Origin: Podospora comata
Taxonomy: Eukaryota > Ascomycota > Sordariomycetes > Sordariales > Podosporaceae
Length of the DNA stretch: 64,000 nucleotides
Assembly: GCA_017354895.1 (NCBI GenBank)
Contig: CP071495.1
Location: 913,001 to 977,000 of the forward strand
Direction: 5' to 3'
Each line of letters opens with the position of its first letter. Position 1 is the first letter of the stretch. Shown here in pieces: positions 1-10,981 of the stretch. The translations under genes were made by a program, and so were the position numbers. Under the pieces are notes generated by a model that ran no database searches, was not told the origin of the DNA, and saw nothing but the letters and a program-made list of their open reading frames with translations.

Positions 1-489
1 CTTGCGGGGAACACCGGCGGGGATGAGGACGACCTCGGAGCCCTTGAGGGCGCTGGCGAGGCCGCTGGGGGTGGCCTCGTAGCCCTTGACGGTGGACTTG
101 GTGTTGACGTGGGAGACATCAGCAGCAACGCCTGTTTGAGGTTGGCAAGAACTGTCAGCTATTGATGGGACGAACGCGAGGCTGAGGCTCTCGGAGCTAA
201 TTAGCTCCAAGGTTCGGACGACGTACCAGGGGCGCCACGGATATCGTAGAGGGCGAGCTCAGTGACTCTGGGGTTCTGCTTCAGGAGAAGAGAGAGGGGC
301 TGGCCAATGCCACCGGCGGCACCGAGGACGGTAACCTTGGAGAGCTGTTCAAGTCAAAACCAGTCAGCGCTTGCCATTCATCACCCCGCACTAGTGCTTG
401 GTAGTGGTATGTGCAGTGGTGTTGGCGATGGTGCATACCTGGCGGGCCGACACCGAGAAGGCGCGGGTCTGGATTCTGGAGGCAAACAT
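1..489 (-). CDS. Mitochondrial malate dehydrogenase, 5' part (gene runs off the window)
   Basis: NAD-dependent malate dehydrogenase of the mitochondrial matrix, which interconverts malate and oxaloacetate in the TCA cycle. Three exons are visible: 489-439, 344-227 and 131 to beyond base 1. Exon 1 encodes an Arg/Ser-rich presequence ([17 protein letters not shown]), typical of matrix import. Exon 2 carries the Rossmann motif [13 protein letters not shown] and then the family stretch YDIRGAPG. Exon 3 reads [15 protein letters not shown] and ends at [10 protein letters not shown], where the window stops. Introns are 94 and 95 nt with GT-AG ends and the phases join cleanly (0 and 1). The start is the ATG at 489-487; the upstream in-frame Met at 573 would add a Pro-rich segment and is less likely. 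About 100 of roughly 335 codons are present, so the catalytic His is outside the window. What is seen matches the mitochondrial rather than the cytosolic isoform. Confidence 0.95.
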
Positions 490-3400
490 TTTGACGGTGA
501 TGATGATGGTCTTCGTGCGGCGGCAACGAGGATCTAGAAGGGGAGGTAGTGGTTCAAAGAAAAACAAATGCACCGGTCGAGAGGGAGGGAGCGGGTCGTT
601 GAGGTAAAAAAAAGTTGGACCGATCCATCTTTAGCCTAGCGCTGTTGGGGAGGGCCAGGGGTGACAGTGGCGGGCCATTCTCGGAAGGATCGGACCTCGG
701 AAAATCCCGCTGGATGGCCAATGAAATCGATCCACTTTTCAACCTCCGCTTGTCCTTGCCCCGGGGGATCAACGAGTGACGTCTTCGGCCGAGAGGGAAA
801 ATGGATTTGTTTTCTTCGATTTTTGGATGCATGATTGTGTCGCTGGGTTCTTCCTGTTCCACGGCTCAAGTTCGAAGCCCGAGATGCCCAAATGCGGCAT
901 CAGGACCCCATCACCACCTTCCAACTCCCGCCAAAACGGAATGTGGGGCATCCAATTTTTCCGCCATGTTCCAAGAGCGACACCGGACGGGCCGGGTAGC
1001 CAATGGCTTTTCGGCTTCGTGAATGAGCTCTCGGCTTCCACACATCAGGCCAACGGACTGTCGGACCTCCTCGAGATCGGAGCTTGATGGACGTGGCTGT
1101 AAGAGCGTGCCGAGTTCGATGTTAGCATATGATGCCGAGGTGCTCCACCTCCGCATTCCCGGCATTGGTCTGGTCCTTGGCGAATCGTTGGTAACTGTGC
1201 TTTTCCTTTCTCACCGTAGTCAATGATGGCCAGCATCCTAGACCTCCCGTTGGTTAGAGAAGCTGTCATAAACTATACTGGCCCCGTCTGGCGTAGACAT
1301 TCACCACGTCGTGGTGATAGCCAGCCGAATCTACGTCGTTGATTAATTGAGAGCATTTAGCTGAGCTTAACCCTTGCACCTTTGTTGACCAGCATATAAT
1401 CCGCTCCCACGGCCAGTAACCTCACCCATATCACCACATCGGGATTTAACCCTACAAGACCCAATGTTCCTTCAATTGAATGTGTCTAGCATGTCTTCGA
1501 GTCCTTCATTATGAGGGCACAGAAGAGGACGATGGCCGCGAAGACCAAGCCAGCAACGCTATGTCTCAGTTGAAGATGTCCATCCTAGCTAAGGATGTTT
1601 ACTGTCGCTTACTGACGCTGCTGGATATGTGCTTGGACGGAAGACGCTCGCTTGGGAATGGAGCTCGACGAGATTTCTCGCGCTTGCTTGCCAGATGGAA
1701 GATGTGCTCGTTTGCTAACGAGACAATGATGAGATTCTCTGGCGTCTGGTTGCCCGTCTTGGGGGGTGGGAATGTCTTCTTGATGTCATCCAAACATCGT
1801 CAAGACAAAACATCTACATTCGCATCCACTTCTGAACCTGTTTATATTCACCTTTGTGAATACATGATGGGTATTTTGCCTCGTTGTGAAAAGTTATTTA
1901 CCTGGTACTTTCTCAAAAACAGCTCATCAACCTTTTGTGTGTTAAATGAGTCTGAAGGGGCTCCTTGGATAGCTTTAATGTTCCCATGGTGCACGGGGGC
2001 ACGGCTTGGAGAGCCTTATTATACCTCACCTTTGTCACCGCCACTTTGGCTATCTACCAAGTCAAGTATCATGATATTTAGCAGCCTCCAGTCCACGTTT
2101 TAAACTAGGTAGTGGATCAAAGTCCCTTGACTAGTCTTGATAAGTCTTGAAAAGACTTTTGGAAGTACGTTTGGCCTACTTCCGAATCGAATTTCGGAAC
2201 AACCTGAAATGTTCAAAAGGTCTATGGTTGAACAACAATATCGCAATGTCATGTAAGTGAGAGGAAAGGTAATGTCTTGTTGCACGTACCCAACGAGTCG
2301 CGCTATCTTGGCATGCAAATGGTGATATCCATCTTGGTGTGCATTGACATGGGAACTCATGATATGTCAGGTTACAAGCAGCTACATCGGCATACTGTCA
2401 ATTACAATATCTTCAGGAATCTCAGCCAGTAATCATAGGTCAGAACACATGCGCCCTGGCAGGGGAATGATGAGTCTGACGGCCCACCACTCAACCCCAA
2501 GCCCCTTGCCCACACTCCTGTACCCTGTTAAGCGATGCAATATTTCAGCAACCCACAAACGTAGCTTTCAGCCCCCCATCAAGCTGGAACAGAGGGGGCC
2601 GGCCAGGCAGGAGGAGCGGGTGCAGCGGTGTTGTCTCCCCAAGTCAAACGAAACCCCTACACTTCCGCACCACTCGAATCACCGAGTCGGCAAAAGCAGA
2701 AGTCGGACCTGTGCCACTGCCGAAGCAGAAACCCCAGCTTTCGCTAGGTTCAATCGGCTTGGAACTGTAGAGGGGTGGGGGGCACGCCAGCACCCACAGT
2801 GGTGATAGCCGAGATCTCAAAGGTGATCTCCGACTGCCATCGAGAGATGACAGTCGCTGCGGGCGAAGGCTCCAAAGCTCTCCCCGTTTTTCGTTGACTC
2901 GATACGGCCCCACGAATGACGGGACGAACCGAGAATCTAAAAAAGAAGACCGGATGCTGGGGACACAAAAGGGGGTTGTGTGGGCTTACCTTGAATGTCT
3001 GATGTCTTGGGGACCTCGGGGGCGGCGGTGGGGGAATCTGGAGAGAGTTGCCAAGAGACTCAACGTCAGAATCGATTCGATGTGCATGGCCCGAGTATAG
3101 GGGGAAAGAAAAGGCTTGTGCAACAAAATGAAGTTCTGCAAAACATACCAGCTGGGATAGACTTGAGGCCGCAAGGGCGCGCTGCTGAGGTCGCAGGAGG
3201 GGGCGGTGGACGAGGGTCGTTATCGTGACTGAACGACCAAGTGTTGGTATGCTTGGACAAAAAGTTAAGAAGGAAAAAGAGCAGGAGTTTGCGAGGAGAG
3301 GTTGAATTTATACCTACAATTGTGGGACTGGGAATTTGTAAGCAGCCAGACTTTACAAGTGGGCACAGATCGCAGAGATACACCTATTCTGGGCTTTTTG

Positions 3401-4743
3401 TTTGGCTCTTTTCACCTCAAGAGTTGCTCCGACCAATAGGCTGACGCGTAATCCAGGTGTTGACTTTTGAAAAGGTTGCTCATGAGTTGCTCGTCTTCAC
3501 CCTCTTGATCCTCCGGCATATCCTGCCAGGCTTCACATCACATCATCCCTCGCTGATTACTTCAGAGGGGTGCCTGGAGAAACGTCTGAGGGATTTGGGT
3601 CGGTGGGGCAGTGTTCGTGATAGTTCAGAATAGGCCTAGGTAGACAGAAGGTCTGTTCAGCGGAGATGTAGGAGGGGGCAGCAGTACTAGTTGAGACATC
3701 AGAAAGGAGCAAAGGCTCAAATTACCTTATGTCGAGAGAATTCATATCTAGCAAACAGCGTCTACGGAGGGTTGGGCTGGCATCAGAAGCTGAACCCTGG
3801 CGGATCAACCTGGGTGCACAGGGAGAGGACCAAAGGGCCACAGACTGGATGTCCTGTTGGCGGGTTGTCTCATTCAGTCAGTACCCCTTCCTCTTCCCAC
3901 CCCATATGATCAGATTGGAAGCGCAGGACTTCCTTCTCGCCCCTCTTCTACCCACACTCCTTCGTCTTCCCATGATCACACTATTCCCAACCGATACCAT
4001 CGCTGCCCCTGTGCCTCCATCTTCCAGTCAACTCTGATGTATGTGTTTCTTCCTACCACGCACCACAGCCACAGCGAAACCCTTTGTTTTCATTTTCCCC
4101 CCTCCTTCACTTCCCCCTTTCTCCTCTTTTCATTTGGCTTGAATGGTGGCTGATCGTTATTGTAGCACAACAGATTGCGTTCAAAACTGAAAAGTAGAAT
4201 ATCCTTCCTGACTTTGACGCGACAGCATTACCAGAACTCTGGTACGTATCCCCTCTTCTCCAGGAAAATGGTCTATTCTCTCCGATGAGTTTGAACTGAC
4301 AGTTTCTTTTCTGACAGCCAACTCCACGCAATACCATCGCCGGTCCGATGTCCGATTCAGATCCCGATCCCGATCCCGGTTCTGATTTCTGTCTTGCTTC
4401 TTCCCATTGCTCGATCAAGATTAGACACACGGACAGCCTATCTGGGATCTGTTAGCCGAAAGGGATTGCGGACTTTCATATTCCAAAGTCTTAAGTTGGG
4501 AATGGCATGGGCGAGAGACGAGGGAGGTAGCAGAGGTCAAAGAGGCCACCAAGGCCCCATGGCCATATGGTCGAAGGATTGCGTGCCCGCTCTTCCTGAC
4601 ATGAACAAATGGCACTCTGCTGCAGCCGAGGTGATCTGGTTGTGGCCAACTGGGAGAACGGCTTGGGTTTCATCTCGAGGTTCTAAAAAGCTACTGGTTG
4701 TAACCACCTTCTGTCAGTGGTGGCTGAGGCAAAGAGACTGAGC
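490..4743. other. Long spacer between malate dehydrogenase and HET gene; no supported gene
   Basis: This 4.25 kb region holds the divergent promoter side of malate dehydrogenase and the 3' side of the HET gene. Open frames such as 1480-2103 (+, 207 codons) and 2344-2805 (+) lack any family motif, start context or splice pattern. A possible small exon with a hydrophobic leader lies near 3090-2990 (minus), followed by a GTAAGC donor, but no continuation is recognisable. Pyrimidine-rich stretches around 4020-4130 resemble a fungal promoter or leader. Confidence 0.5.
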
Positions 4744-6075
4744 TCAAGTCTGAGACGGTTCAGATTTAGCTTCAAGGTCTAGTCGCAAAATTGGAGGGAG
4801 AGAAACACCGAAGCGGTTCCAGGTTCTGTGGTCATGCTCTCGTGAAGCCCGGCGCACTAGATCATAATGTTCATCCTCCAGTATCAAAACATCTGTTGAC
4901 CTGCTCGGTCCGCTTCTGTGAAACAATGCCCCCGTTGGCACTGCAGTCCATGTATGGCTTGCAACGCGACGGTATGCTCTGGAAAGCTTCCCATTTATAA
5001 CGAAACTCCCTCCTGGAATAGGCTGAACATAAAGAGCCAAGAGAACCCAGCGGTTATCACTATTCAAGACATCGCACCCAATGATCGCCATCTGAACCTT
5101 TTCCTCATCGTCTTCGGAATCGTGGATTTCGAGTACATTTTTCGGCACCCATGTGCGGTCCTCAACCAGGATTTCGACAATGTTCAAGCGTACTGACAAC
5201 CCGACATTGGTCATATAGAAAGGAGCGAGGTTGCGAGGAGCCCATAACCCAAGAGTCGGTGGGCAGGCAAATGCAGCAGGTGAACTGGCTAGAAATCCAC
5301 TACTTGACACATCTTCCTTCCACACGAAAAGACTTTGGTCAAAGGACACACGCATGATCTCTTTTTGTAGCCGACGGAATGCCTTCTTGCCCCCCTCGCC
5401 ATAGAGAATAGGCATGCAAATGTTGAAGATGCCCATGAGGCTGTAGGTTATGTCTTCGCTGCGTGTGGTATGTCGCTCTGATGCCCATCCCATTCGTTCC
5501 GATATGCTCACCTCGGAGATATTGTCACGAAATAGAAGACAGGCCTCGCCAATCTTAGTGATGTTCGAGATAACGCTGACGAGGTGCCTGTTTGTGATGG
5601 GTTGCCATGTGGCGTCGAAGAATGATCTTGTCTCAGGGGCAAGGAGCTCTTGAAGGGTCCATCCGCGTGTGAACCACCGACATGGCCTTAAAGCATCATC
5701 AAGCTTGGCAATCGATAGGCTTCCCCAGTCAGCCATCGGTTTGGTATCGGAGAGGTAGACGAGGCAGTCTCCTGAGTCGTAGTAAGAGCGGTACATGGAG
5801 TTGATGGCCTCGGATAGGTCGGCACTGTTGCGCTTGTCGATGCAGCAGGTGTCTACCCACCCATATTCGTAACCCTTTTGACTTGCGAGGCGGCAAAAGT
5901 TGGTGATCTTTGCGAAACCGGTCTTGTTGGTGATGGTTTCGCGCAAGCCCTGCATCTCCACAAAGGTCACTTCCTGACTTGGGACATCCCAGGTATGGGA
6001 CAGGATGGCATAGGGCGGAAGTTCATTGTCGCAGAACTCTTCTAGTTTCAAAGTGATTGTGTTGAGAAGCCACAT
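4744..6075 (-). CDS. HET-domain protein (heterokaryon incompatibility type), 443 aa
   Basis: Single-exon gene of the fungal HET family, whose members trigger incompatibility or programmed cell death on non-self recognition. The N-terminus has the standard form: MWLLNTITLKLEEF, then the first HET block PYAILSHTWD at about residues 21-30. The second block (YGWVDTCCIDK, then SADLSEAINSMY) follows near residues 70-95, and RWFTRGWTLQELLAP near 135-150. The end of the domain is marked by YSLMGIFNICMPILYGEG near residues 213-230. The C-terminal 200 residues have no recognised repeats or STAND ATPase, so this is a short HET protein rather than a HET-E/HET-D type. The start Met sits directly before the canonical LLNT motif. 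The frame is intact, and the gene is convergent with nothing recognisable. Its activating partner cannot be inferred from context. Confidence 0.92.
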   Translation of the reverse strand: MWLLNTITLKLEEFCDNELPPYAILSHTWDVPSQEVTFVEMQGLRETITNKTGFAKITNFCRLASQKGYEYGWVDTCCIDKRNSADLSEAINSMYRSYYDSGDCLVYLSDTKPMADWGSLSIAKLDDALRPCRWFTRGWTLQELLAPETRSFFDATWQPITNRHLVSVISNITKIGEACLLFRDNISEVSISERMGWASERHTTRSEDITYSLMGIFNICMPILYGEGGKKAFRRLQKEIMRVSFDQSLFVWKEDVSSSGFLASSPAAFACPPTLGLWAPRNLAPFYMTNVGLSVRLNIVEILVEDRTWVPKNVLEIHDSEDDEEKVQMAIIGCDVLNSDNRWVLLALYVQPIPGGSFVINGKLSRAYRRVASHTWTAVPTGALFHRSGPSRSTDVLILEDEHYDLVRRASREHDHRTWNRFGVSLPPILRLDLEAKSEPSQT

Positions 6076-6569
6076 AGTGATGGCAGATGATGATCATGTA
6101 GTAGGGTTTTGTTGATGTTCAGTGAACATTTCTCGTGCTTACGTGCGGGGAACGGGACCCAAGCATGTGACCCAGCGGCCAATGACCTGCTACATGCATG
6201 AGGACATGCAGCCGAGCTGAAAGATTGTAACCTGCTATCAACATCAACATCATTTCTCTGTCTTAGTGCAACTTATGATCGTTAGATGGCTCTAGTGTTG
6301 AGAACCTGAATTCTTGCACGAGGTTCCCTGGTATTAAGCCCGTCAGGGGAGAGGTCGTCGAACAGGTACAAGTTGATTATGAATGACAATTGGCAAGGCA
6401 TAACGAAGGACGATGAACAGTAAATTGCATTGAGTAGGTAGTGTGCTTGAAGCGGCCAGGTGGGTGGTTATGTACCCGTGGACCTTATGTTGGGCGCCGC
6501 CACCTGCTCCCAGCTGTCCTTGGCCTTCTCCCGCCAGAAGCACACGCTGAACAGGTCACCTGGGAGCTC
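6076..6569. other. Spacer between GH2 and HET genes
   Basis: Contains the 5' side of the HET gene and the 3' side of the GH2 gene, both on the minus strand. No gene, tRNA or repeat is seen. Confidence 0.5.
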
Positions 6570-9179
6570 CTATTCCACCTGTAGCACAACCTCCGCCGAC
6601 TTGACACCATTCGCCGTGGCCGCCACTGTAATCGTCCCCGATGCTCCAACCTTTGCACGCACAATAGCCAACGCTCGTCCTCGGAACGCTTTCCTCTCCT
6701 TTGACGGGAACGCAACCATATCAGTCGAGTCTCCATTATCCGTAGTGACAATGTCACCAGGCCCAGTGATGGAAAATGTGATGTTGGGTTCCGCGGTGGG
6801 AACAACATCGCCCTTGTCGTCCACGACAGCAACACTGACAAAAGAGAGATCCTCGACGTCAGCTTTGATCGTCGCTCGGTTCTGATACGTCGACAACCGC
6901 AACTGAGAGGCCGTCCCGGTAGTCCGAACTGTCGCATTCGCCCATTCGTTCCCATCCTTGTATGTCACGACACGCACCTCTCCTGGCTGGTAGGTGACCT
7001 GGTCCCACCGGAAACGATAGGTGTACTGCGCCTTCTTCTGTCGACCCTGGGACTTGCCATTGACGAAAAGCTCGGCTTCGTCACCCGAAGAGTACACATG
7101 AACAGGCGTGACTTGACCGACGCGATTGGGCCAGTTCCAGTGAGGCAGGATGTGGGCCATCTTCACGCTTGGGTTCCATCTTGACTGGTAAAGGTAGAAC
7201 CGGTCCTTAGGAAACCCAGCAAGGTCAATGATGCCAAAGTAGCTGCTCCGAGAGGAATCATATGGCGTCGGCTCTCCAATGTAATCCCAGCCTGTCCAAA
7301 CAAACTCGCCCGCAACGTACGAATACCGATCTTGTGCCACAAAGACCTTGTCAGGCGAAGCACCCCATTCCATGGCGTACAGGTCATACGAACTGACTTG
7401 TCTAGTAGTAGGATCGGCGCCAGGACCATTCGCCCGTACAATCGCGTTGTTGCTGTTCACCACTGGGAAGAGGTATGTGTCCCTGGAGCTGACCACCGAC
7501 GAGCTCTCAGTGCTGAAGATCAACTTGTTAGGGAACCGTCCCCGGAAGTTCTCGAACGTTGGCGCGCCGTTTCCTTTGCCCTCTCCCTGATAGTTCAACC
7601 CGATAAGATCAACAATCGAGACAAAGGCCGTGTCAGGCCCAGCGTTGTTCATTCCGACGGTGGACTGTCTGGTGGCGTCCTCCTGGCGAACGATATTTCG
7701 AAGACGCTCAGCTTGTGCTGCACCGTTGTTGCTTCCCTGCTCTGCGACCTCGTTTCCAAAGGACCAGGCCCAAATTGAAGGATGGTTGCGGTCACGTCGA
7801 ACAAACGCTCTGAGATCTGGCTCAGACCAGTCGGCAAAGATAGTCTGGAAATCGTTGCGAGTCTTGTGGCTGCCCCACGTGTCGAAGATCTCGTCCAGAA
7901 CAAGGAAACCCATCTTGTCAGCAAGATCGAGCAGCTCCGGCGCTGGAGGATTGTGTGAGGTTCTCATCGCGTTGCTTCCCATATCCTGGAGCATCTCCAG
8001 CTGACGCCGAGCAGCCGGAATTTTGAAGGCGGCTCCCAACGACCCAAGATCATGGTGCTGGCAAACACCCTGGATGTACACGCGCTGACCGTTGACACGC
8101 AGTCCATCGCCAAGGTACTGCAGAGAGCGGATGCCGAAAGGAGTCTCGTATGTGTCTACCAGCTGGTCCCCAACGTAAAGACGGGTGATGGCAACATGCA
8201 TATTGGGCTCCTGCGTCGGACGTGGACCCCAAAGCTTTGGGTTCTGCACAGTCGCTGATGCATTCACAGATGCAATAGACCCTGGGGAGACGCTGACTGT
8301 GGTGTTAGAGAAACCACCGATCTTTGCTCCCGCCTTCCCCGAGACCGCATCGTAAGAATGAATGTCAGTGATGACCTGGACCTGACCTGCTGCGGCGGTT
8401 GTTGCGCTGTTCTCCACCTGAACAGTGAGGTCAAGCGTTGCCGTTTGAGCTGACGAGCTCCTAGTTTTGACGAAGGTACCGAACTGGCCGACGTGGATGG
8501 GGTTTACTTTGGTCAACCAAACGTTGCGGTAGATCCCTGCACCTGGGTACCATCGCGACGACTCAACGGCTTGGTCAAGGCGAATAGCTAGCTGATTGCT
8601 TCCGGACTGCAGATACGGAGTGAGGTCGACACGGAATGAGGCATAGCCATACGGCCATCCACCAGCGATCTTCCCATTGATCCAGACCGCAGCATAGGAC
8701 ATGGCGCCGTCAACCTCGAGATACACAGATTTCCCCTCGTCGCCCGGGTTGAGCGTGAACTTCTTGCGGTACCATCCAACCCCCTGGATGGGAAGACGAC
8801 CCATGTTTCCTCCGACGGGAACATTGTTGCCGACATAGAAAGGTCCTTTGACAGCCCAGTCGTGAGGCAGACTCAGGGCTTCCCACGAGTTATCATTGAA
8901 GTTTGCTTGGGTGTAGGTGACGTTGGGTGGCTCGTTGGATGGGCGCTTGGTGCGGCGGGAGGCATCATTGATGAAGTTGTTGGCTGATGGTGTAAGCCAT
9001 GGCTTCAGGGTGTTGTAGTTTAGGTTGTCAGGATTCGAGGTGAAGCGTTGGAAACGCCAGTCCGCGTTCAAGCTTATTCTTTCGCGAGTTGCTGCTTGTG
9101 CGAGGACTCCAACGATGAAAAACACCACTGCTACCAGCAATTGCCGCACGACACTGGAGGCCGCACAGCGGGAAGACAT
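6570..9179 (-). CDS. Secreted glycoside hydrolase family 2 protein (beta-galactosidase-like), 869 aa
   Basis: Single-exon gene for a secreted GH2 enzyme, probably a beta-galactosidase or related exo-glycosidase acting on plant cell-wall or storage oligosaccharides. Residues about 11-30 form a hydrophobic signal peptide ending in VLAQA. The sugar-binding jelly-roll domain follows (about 35-225, with LPHDW near 104 and GWYRKKF near 135). An Ig-like linker spans about 230-345 and the TIM barrel about 350-610. Catalytic residues are visible: the acid/base Glu477 in WSFGNEV and the candidate nucleophile Glu558 in FSTESS. The C-terminal 200 residues match the extra beta-sandwich (DUF4982-like) modules of the bacterial-type branch, and the gene ends in an Ig-like segment. 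The absence of introns and this architecture leave horizontal origin possible, but neither is proof. Substrate specificity is inferred only at family level. Confidence 0.92.
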   Translation of the reverse strand: MSSRCAASSVVRQLLVAVVFFIVGVLAQAATRERISLNADWRFQRFTSNPDNLNYNTLKPWLTPSANNFINDASRRTKRPSNEPPNVTYTQANFNDNSWEALSLPHDWAVKGPFYVGNNVPVGGNMGRLPIQGVGWYRKKFTLNPGDEGKSVYLEVDGAMSYAAVWINGKIAGGWPYGYASFRVDLTPYLQSGSNQLAIRLDQAVESSRWYPGAGIYRNVWLTKVNPIHVGQFGTFVKTRSSSAQTATLDLTVQVENSATTAAAGQVQVITDIHSYDAVSGKAGAKIGGFSNTTVSVSPGSIASVNASATVQNPKLWGPRPTQEPNMHVAITRLYVGDQLVDTYETPFGIRSLQYLGDGLRVNGQRVYIQGVCQHHDLGSLGAAFKIPAARRQLEMLQDMGSNAMRTSHNPPAPELLDLADKMGFLVLDEIFDTWGSHKTRNDFQTIFADWSEPDLRAFVRRDRNHPSIWAWSFGNEVAEQGSNNGAAQAERLRNIVRQEDATRQSTVGMNNAGPDTAFVSIVDLIGLNYQGEGKGNGAPTFENFRGRFPNKLIFSTESSSVVSSRDTYLFPVVNSNNAIVRANGPGADPTTRQVSSYDLYAMEWGASPDKVFVAQDRYSYVAGEFVWTGWDYIGEPTPYDSSRSSYFGIIDLAGFPKDRFYLYQSRWNPSVKMAHILPHWNWPNRVGQVTPVHVYSSGDEAELFVNGKSQGRQKKAQYTYRFRWDQVTYQPGEVRVVTYKDGNEWANATVRTTGTASQLRLSTYQNRATIKADVEDLSFVSVAVVDDKGDVVPTAEPNITFSITGPGDIVTTDNGDSTDMVAFPSKERKAFRGRALAIVRAKVGASGTITVAATANGVKSAEVVLQVE

Positions 9180-10981
9180 GATGAATTAGGGCTACTCTGG
9201 CCAGCACCTACCGTTCGTCTGATCTGATCAAACAATTCGGCAACATTTAACCTTAAAGTTAACCTCAGACGGAAAGACTTCATCTCCATCCTCCCCATGA
9301 TCTCGACAGCAGGTAGCCGTCACGCGGGCGGCTATCATCTCAACCACTGCCTTCTATTGGGGCGCTACAATTTTTCCTTGTCAGGAGACAGTGGATAGCT
9401 GTCGGGCAGTTCCCCTCGTGGTACATCACACAATCATACCGTTGCTCTCACATGGCAAAATATTTCTCCATCATAGCCTAAGTTGCAGATCGATTCCGTT
9501 CCTGTGATACTTGTCGCCCAATCACCGCCCGGCAGAGAGTGGTACAATATTTCTCCAGTGTTTCAGTGAACGTTACCTCGAGACCCCTCCTATTTGTTGG
9601 TCACGGCCCCGCAGATGACATGATGGACTTGGGGTGAGGTTGTACTCGAGAGCCGTTATACCGGTCTTGGCGCATGAGGAGATACATGTTGCTTCGGGCC
9701 GTGCCGGACCGGAGGATGCCAATGGTGCGTAAATGTTTTGGTCATTTGAAGATGCACTGAGGACCATGGATAGAGGTAGAACACGCGGGAAATCGTTGCC
9801 ATTCCTGCGGTATGGATATCTTCTCATATGAAACCTGGGTGCACGTATACGTAAGATACATCATCAGGGTGATTTGGTATCGTAAAGACAGCTGATTTTC
9901 GAAAAGGCGCCAACGTAGCAGATTACCTTGTTGCATATTGATGTCTTTGGGCCATCTTCCCAGTATGACGTGAGGGATATTCCCAGCCACTTCACCGCTG
10001 AGCAATCAGCAATTGTTAAGCTTATACACTTCAAGAATATCTGGATTCATAAGGCAATAGAGATGCCCTATACACTGCTTACCTAGAGTTCGAGGTCGCC
10101 ATCCCACTTGTGTCCTCATGGGTTGTAGACGTCTTGGAAAACCTCATAGAGAACCTCTCCTTCAGCGGAATCATGCGATAAGTTCGTATCAGGCATCTGA
10201 CATACCTACTTGTAATCACCCCAATAGAAAACCTACCTATCATTGACGGTGTAGCTTGCGTATAGCCATGGCCTTGACAGTTACAGAGTATATAAAATTT
10301 GTCATAGCATGAGCACCTAGTGAAAGCAGATGGATTTAGAATACCTATTTATCTACCAAAGCTACACACTCACCAGTGCTGAATAAAAAGCAAGATGTCT
10401 AGTAGCCACATAAGAGATCCAATGCGTGAGGCTAAGCCGGTACACAACTAAGCATTACTATCCCCACCTCGTTTAATTACATCGATGACACTTCAGTACA
10501 CTTCTTCAAATCTTACAAATAACTTAAAACAGAAAATATCATACCTTTCGCTATCTCTATAAAACCCCTGTTGAGGGAGTCCTGATAAAATAGAACTGGG
10601 TCAACCGTAGAAACTCACACACGAGATACAAATTTTCAGCTTACTGACAGCATGAACTGAGGTACTATCTATAAAAATCTGTGGTGGTGACTGCCATAAG
10701 CTCGGATGGCATCTATCATAAGCTCCACTCTCCAGACGCCGTTGAACAGGCGCATCACCCACTGGATCGATTGTCATGCGCTAAAATAAACCGACATCCT
10801 ATTTCCCAGAAACTTTTCATCTCATATCACGGCCCACGTGCGAGGGCTCGCACTGTGCTCGAAGCAAACTGGAAAAAAAGAGCACCCTGCCCGCCGAAAT
10901 TCTTCGCCATATTCCGAATCTTTATCTCCCTCTCGGCCTCTCCTTTTTCACTCTGCAACTCCACTCTCACAGTCGTGAACC
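9180..10981. other. Spacer upstream of the GH2 gene and the acetamidase relic
   Basis: Holds the GH2 promoter (about 9180-9500) and a fairly AT-rich stretch about 9,990-10,680 with no coding sense. A pyrimidine-rich leader (about 10,900-10,980) precedes the acetamidase relic. No gene is supported. Confidence 0.5.

Noticed and set aside
1480-2103. 207-codon plus-strand open frame
   Set aside because: No motif, no plausible promoter, and composition unlike neighbouring genes; likely chance.
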